17,088 nt of DNA from Bacteriovoracaceae bacterium UBA4097 (GTDB taxonomy: Bacteria > Bdellovibrionota > Bacteriovoracia > Bacteriovoracales > Bacteriovoracaceae): assembly GCA_002381765.1 (NCBI GenBank), contig DFXX01000016.1, positions 1 through 17,088 of the forward strand. Reading direction: 5' to 3'. Position numbers and translations under genes: made by a program. Shown in pieces: positions 15,019-17,088 of this stretch. Numbering within the stretch: position 1 is the stretch's first letter; the number at the start of each line of letters is the position of its first letter. The notes beneath the pieces are model-generated. The model ran no database searches and was not told the DNA's origin. It saw only the letters and a program-made list of their open reading frames with translations.

Positions 15019-15096
15019 GGAGACGTGCCCGAGTGGTCCAAGGGAACGGTTTGCAAAACCGTAAAGCCAGCGGTTCAAATCCGCTCGTCTCCTCCA
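15019..15096 (+). tRNA. tRNA-Cys (anticodon GCA)
   Basis: The 78-nt sequence folds into a full cloverleaf. The acceptor is GGAGACG (15019-15025) with CGTCTCC (15086-15092), a perfect 7 bp. The D-stem is CCC/GGG, the anticodon stem ACGGT/ACCGT with loop TTGCAAA and GCA at 15053-15055, the variable loop is 6 nt, and the T-arm is AGCGG-TTCAAAT-CCGCT. The discriminator base is T (15093), as expected for cysteine tRNA, and CCA (15094-15096) is encoded. The D-arm reads like a Ser/Leu tRNA, but the short variable loop and U73 support Cys. It is followed by a strong terminator. Confidence 0.95.
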
Positions 15097-15101
15097 AAGA
15101 T

Positions 15102-15140
15102 AAAAAGCCTCTGAAGTTTAACTTTCAGAGGCTTTTTTTT
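15102..15140 (+). terminator. Intrinsic terminator after tRNA-Cys, probably bidirectional
   Basis: AAAAAGCCTCTGAA (15102-15115) pairs with TTCAGAGGCTTTTT (15124-15137), and the T-run continues to T8 (15133-15140). On the minus strand the same stem ends in T5, so it can also stop transcripts from the minus-strand gene at 15250-16224. It begins 6 nt after the tRNA CCA end. Confidence 0.92.
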
Positions 15141-15153
15141 ATCCCTCAACAAA

Positions 15154-15249
15154 TTATTGTTGCATAGATCCGTCTGGATTAAATCCTAGAATGAAGGTAT
15201 CGATATTTCCAATCGCCGCAGGTCGATTCTCCTCAACCTGATTCTAGAA
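15154..15249 (-). pseudogene. In-frame coding remnant beyond the stop of the next gene
   Basis: After the TAA of the minus-strand gene (15252-15250) the same frame reads TTC, TAG, then 29 sense codons beginning NQVEENRPAAIG, continuing NIDTFILGFNPDGSMQQ, then TAA at 15156-15154. The stretch has protein-like composition and ends just before the terminator. It could be the lost C-terminus of this gene, or the end of an earlier gene or paralogue. Two stops separate it from the present product, so normal readthrough is unlikely. Confidence 0.35.
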
Positions 15250-16224
15250 TTAAGGCTGAAGAATATAAAAATTTGTTTTATCTCCAAACATCTCGCCCGA
15301 TCTATTCTTTCTGGCATCCACCTGAAGATTAAAAACTTCTATGGATAGTTCATTGATAGGTTCTTTTAGATTTAAAATTGCATTCTCAAAGTTCACTTGA
15401 AGCTTATATCGATTATGTCTTAAGCTTTCAAAAGGGATAATGAATTCTTGAGGGCCATTAGTTCTCTTAAGCACTCCAATGAAATAGTTTCCAACAGTCA
15501 TGATGGCGCTATAATTAGGATTTGTATTTTTAATTATAACTTTAATTCCTTCACTTCTATTTTCATTAACATAATTAAGCTTAACCAGCTCTGGGATACT
15601 TTGAATATTGGTTCTTATATGAGAATTAGCTCTATAACTATGCAACTTTGAGTTCGATGTAAGAAAAGTATGAGGATGACTATCTATAACAGCTGCACTG
15701 GCAATTACAGCTTCTCTAATTCCTCTAGTTAAACCAATCTTTTTATCCAAAGCAAAAGAAGTAAGCCCTTTGTTATTGCGCCAATGCCCCTCTTCTTTAA
15801 TAGATTCTATGGTGGCACTACTTTCACATCCAATGATTCCTAGAAAAACCATATTGGGATTAACCCGCTTGAAAACATCTTGCACATTATTTCCAAAGGC
15901 ATCTAGAACTACATTACTTAAAATCCCTTCGCCACCAGCGGAATGTGATACCCAATATAGGGCCAGAGTTTTTGGAGAGGTGAGATGATCCTCTAATATT
16001 TCTGCATTTGCTTGAGGGATAAATCTGAGTTTATAGCCGGAGTTATTAAAAAACTTTTCGAAACGAACCCTAATTGACTCTTCAATCTCATAATTCTTTG
16101 ATCTCCAAAATGGTTGAGACTCAGGATTGTTGATAGAACTAAGTACTACTATCTCTCGTTCTACGCCAGAAAAAGCACTAAACTGAAAGACAAGACAAAA
16201 TAAAATAATAAGATATCGATACAT
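15250..16224 (-). CDS. Exported protein with a caspase-like His/Cys arrangement
   Basis: This product of unknown function has 324 residues from the chosen start. I chose ATG 16224 because GAGG (16234-16231) lies 6 nt upstream. A TTG at 16236 overlaps that site. A signal peptide (MYRYLIILFCLVFQFSAFSG) sends it out of the cytoplasm. Counting from that TTG (four extra residues), TLALYWVSHSAGGEG has His98 after a hydrophobic strand, and NPNMVFLGIIGCESSAT has Cys137 after another strand. A strand-His...strand-Cys order of this sort is found in clan CD peptidases (caspases, gingipains, CHAT), where the Cys is usually in a [AG]-C-x-[SG] context as here. The His is followed by Ser, not the usual Gly. 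Residues about 225-328 look like a beta-sandwich C-terminal domain. The DNA is AT-rich (about 33% GC at 15541-15780). Gene identity is secure, peptidase role is a hypothesis. Confidence 0.8.
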   Translation of the reverse strand: MYRYLIILFCLVFQFSAFSGVEREIVVLSSINNPESQPFWRSKNYEIEESIRVRFEKFFNNSGYKLRFIPQANAEILEDHLTSPKTLALYWVSHSAGGEGILSNVVLDAFGNNVQDVFKRVNPNMVFLGIIGCESSATIESIKEEGHWRNNKGLTSFALDKKIGLTRGIREAVIASAAVIDSHPHTFLTSNSKLHSYRANSHIRTNIQSIPELVKLNYVNENRSEGIKVIIKNTNPNYSAIMTVGNYFIGVLKRTNGPQEFIIPFESLRHNRYKLQVNFENAILNLKEPINELSIEVFNLQVDARKNRSGEMFGDKTNFYILQP

Positions 16225-16339
16225 GTAAAACCTCAAAATGATGTTGTAATAATATCGATATTGAGCATGACTAAGTAAAAAAATGAAATTTTTATAGAGA
16301 GAAATCTAGGCTGTCTATTAAGTGGTCACACAAGAGAGA

Positions 16340-16368
16340 AATAAGGCCCTGATTATCAGGGCCTTATT
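16340..16368 (-). terminator. Terminator hairpin of the membrane protein gene
   Basis: AATAAGGCCCTGA (16340-16352) and TCAGGGCCTTATT (16356-16368) are perfect complements with a TTA loop, 2 nt beyond the stop of the gene at 16371-16874. On the minus strand the stem ends in TTATT and runs into TCTCTCTT, a broken T-run, so termination strength is uncertain. Confidence 0.75.
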
Positions 16369-16370
16369 AA

Positions 16371-16874
16371 TTAATTTAAAGTATTAACAATTTTTGCAAA
16401 ACCCACAACAGCATCTTGGCCTAGCATGTCCATTGCCTCTGTCCAAACTTGGGCAGACTCTTCAACTGAACTAGTTCGTGAAGCAGTATTAAAAACTGCT
16501 GAAAGTTCTTCAACATTCATATTATATTCATCTGCCTCAACCTCACTCAAACCTAAATTAAGTAAGTCTTTGTGGGCCATTTCATTAAATTTGATTTCTC
16601 TGTTATTTTCTCCATCCAGTAATACAACTGAAACGATCAGTCCTAACATCCAAGGTCCCACTAAAGCTGCTTGCGAACTGCCTTGGTATCTGGGTGTTAG
16701 TGCCAATAAAGATGTAACCCCCATTGTTCCTCCAGCTACTACCAAACCAGCAATGGCAAGTGTCCCCGCAGGTCCACCAAATATTGCAGCAGCACCAGCA
16801 GCTGCAGCTTGAGATTTCTGAAAGGGCATCATTAATGAAGAAACCATAAGCATACATAAGATAATTTTTTTCAT
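16371..16874 (-). CDS. Small Ala/Gly-rich exported or membrane protein, unknown function
   Basis: The 167-residue product starts at ATG 16874, where GGAGAAG lies 6 nt upstream. The frame stays open to 16964, but the extra N-terminus has no ribosome site and would place the signal peptide internally. The signal segment is MKKIILCMLMVSSLMMPFQKSQA with AxA-like cleavage. Next come a glycine/alanine-rich hydrophobic stretch (AAAAGAAAIFGGPAG...AGLVVAGGTMGVTSLLAL) and a second hydrophobic segment (VGPWMLGLIVSVVLL), so two membrane helices are likely. The last 75 residues are acidic and helical (FNEMAHKDLLNLGLSEVEADEYNMNVEELSAVF). I do not recognise a family. Glycine-zipper-like packing in the first segment is possible. 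It lies in the AT-rich end of the window, upstream of and in the same direction as the caspase-like gene, but a terminator separates them. Confidence 0.75.
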   Translation of the reverse strand: MKKIILCMLMVSSLMMPFQKSQAAAAGAAAIFGGPAGTLAIAGLVVAGGTMGVTSLLALTPRYQGSSQAALVGPWMLGLIVSVVLLDGENNREIKFNEMAHKDLLNLGLSEVEADEYNMNVEELSAVFNTASRTSSVEESAQVWTEAMDMLGQDAVVGFAKIVNTLN

Positions 16875-16991
16875 AAAATTCTTCTCCAATATTATTTGTA
16901 AAATACTTTTGTGGAGCTGTAATAACACGCATAACACACTGCGGTACAATTTTTCAGATATCATGAAACATTTATATGCCTAAAAGAAGAT

Positions 16992-17088
16992 ATGGATGAC
17001 CGGCCTTAAATGAGTGCTGGTTAACTCAAGAACTTCTAAGTAATTAGTGTTTGTGAAAATTCAAAAACTTAGTAAGGGGGTCATCCAT
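16992..17088. repeat. 97-bp segment bounded by 10-bp perfect inverted repeats
   Basis: ATGGATGACC (16992-17001) and GGTCATCCAT (17079-17088) are exact inverted copies. Inside, CTAAGT (17036-17041) and ACTTAG (17067-17072) form a second inverted pair. The segment has no gene and could be a miniature mobile element or the edge of a larger one. The right copy ends exactly at the window edge, so target duplications cannot be tested. Confidence 0.4.

Noticed and set aside
15019..15096. tRNA-Ser or tRNA-Leu because of the D-arm sequence
   Set aside because: Variable loop is only 6 nt, the anticodon is GCA and the discriminator is T, which together indicate tRNA-Cys.
16310..16330. GGCTGTCTATTAAGTGGTCAC stretch resembling an insertion-sequence end
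   Set aside because: No matching inverted end, transposase or target duplication in the window.
16426..16812. 128-codon open frame antisense to the small membrane protein
   Set aside because: Ser/Ala-rich shadow of the Ala-rich gene on the minus strand, which has a signal peptide, ribosome site and terminator.

Overview
The window looks like chromosomal DNA from a free-living Gram-negative bacterium. The best guess is a member of Bdellovibrionota (Bacteriovorax or Bdellovibrio-like). This is an inference from moderate GC, many exported proteins of unknown function, a PilZ protein, a YkuD L,D-transpeptidase and a bacterial deoxyhypusine-synthase-like protein. No marker in the window proves the taxonomy.

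Layout. Bases 1-2914 hold two exported or unknown genes joined by an ATGA overlap. A sugar/H+ symporter of the FucP/GluP type follows (2959-4137). It converges on a PilZ protein (4134-4835, minus). A charged, helical, probably membrane-anchored protein (4948-5748) then converges on a ku-ligD operon (5745-9032, minus), a complete two-protein bacterial NHEJ system. Divergent from ku is a plus-strand operon of a Gfo/Idh/MocA oxidoreductase, a DJ-1/PfpI protein and a small exported protein (9217-11518). It converges on an exported L,D-transpeptidase (11515-12906, minus). Next come a general-stress FMN split-barrel protein and a 66-aa protein with an ESFPASDPP motif (13092-13813). A hairpin-rich leader precedes the deoxyhypusine-synthase-like gene (13938-14921). 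A tRNA-Cys(GCA) and a strong terminator follow. The last 2 kb is AT-rich, with two exported proteins of unknown function on the minus strand, a possible reading-frame remnant and an inverted repeat at the window edge.

How the genes fit together. Bases 5745-13813 read as a stress and DNA-damage neighbourhood: NHEJ repair, a DJ-1/PfpI protein, a Gsp26-like protein, a small stress-type protein and cell-wall crosslinking. The centre of the window (about 51% GC in a hand-counted part of the deoxyhypusine-synthase-like gene) is flanked by AT-rich ends (about 33-35% in hand-counted stretches), so both ends look like accessory or fast-changing DNA.

No CRISPR array, complete insertion sequence, phage module or recognised defence system was found. 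The points most worth a second look are the structured leader and small upstream ORF before the deoxyhypusine-synthase-like gene, the caspase-like exported protein with an in-frame tail remnant beyond its stop, the composition step inside the 796-aa gene, and interlocked stop codons at all three convergent gene pairs.
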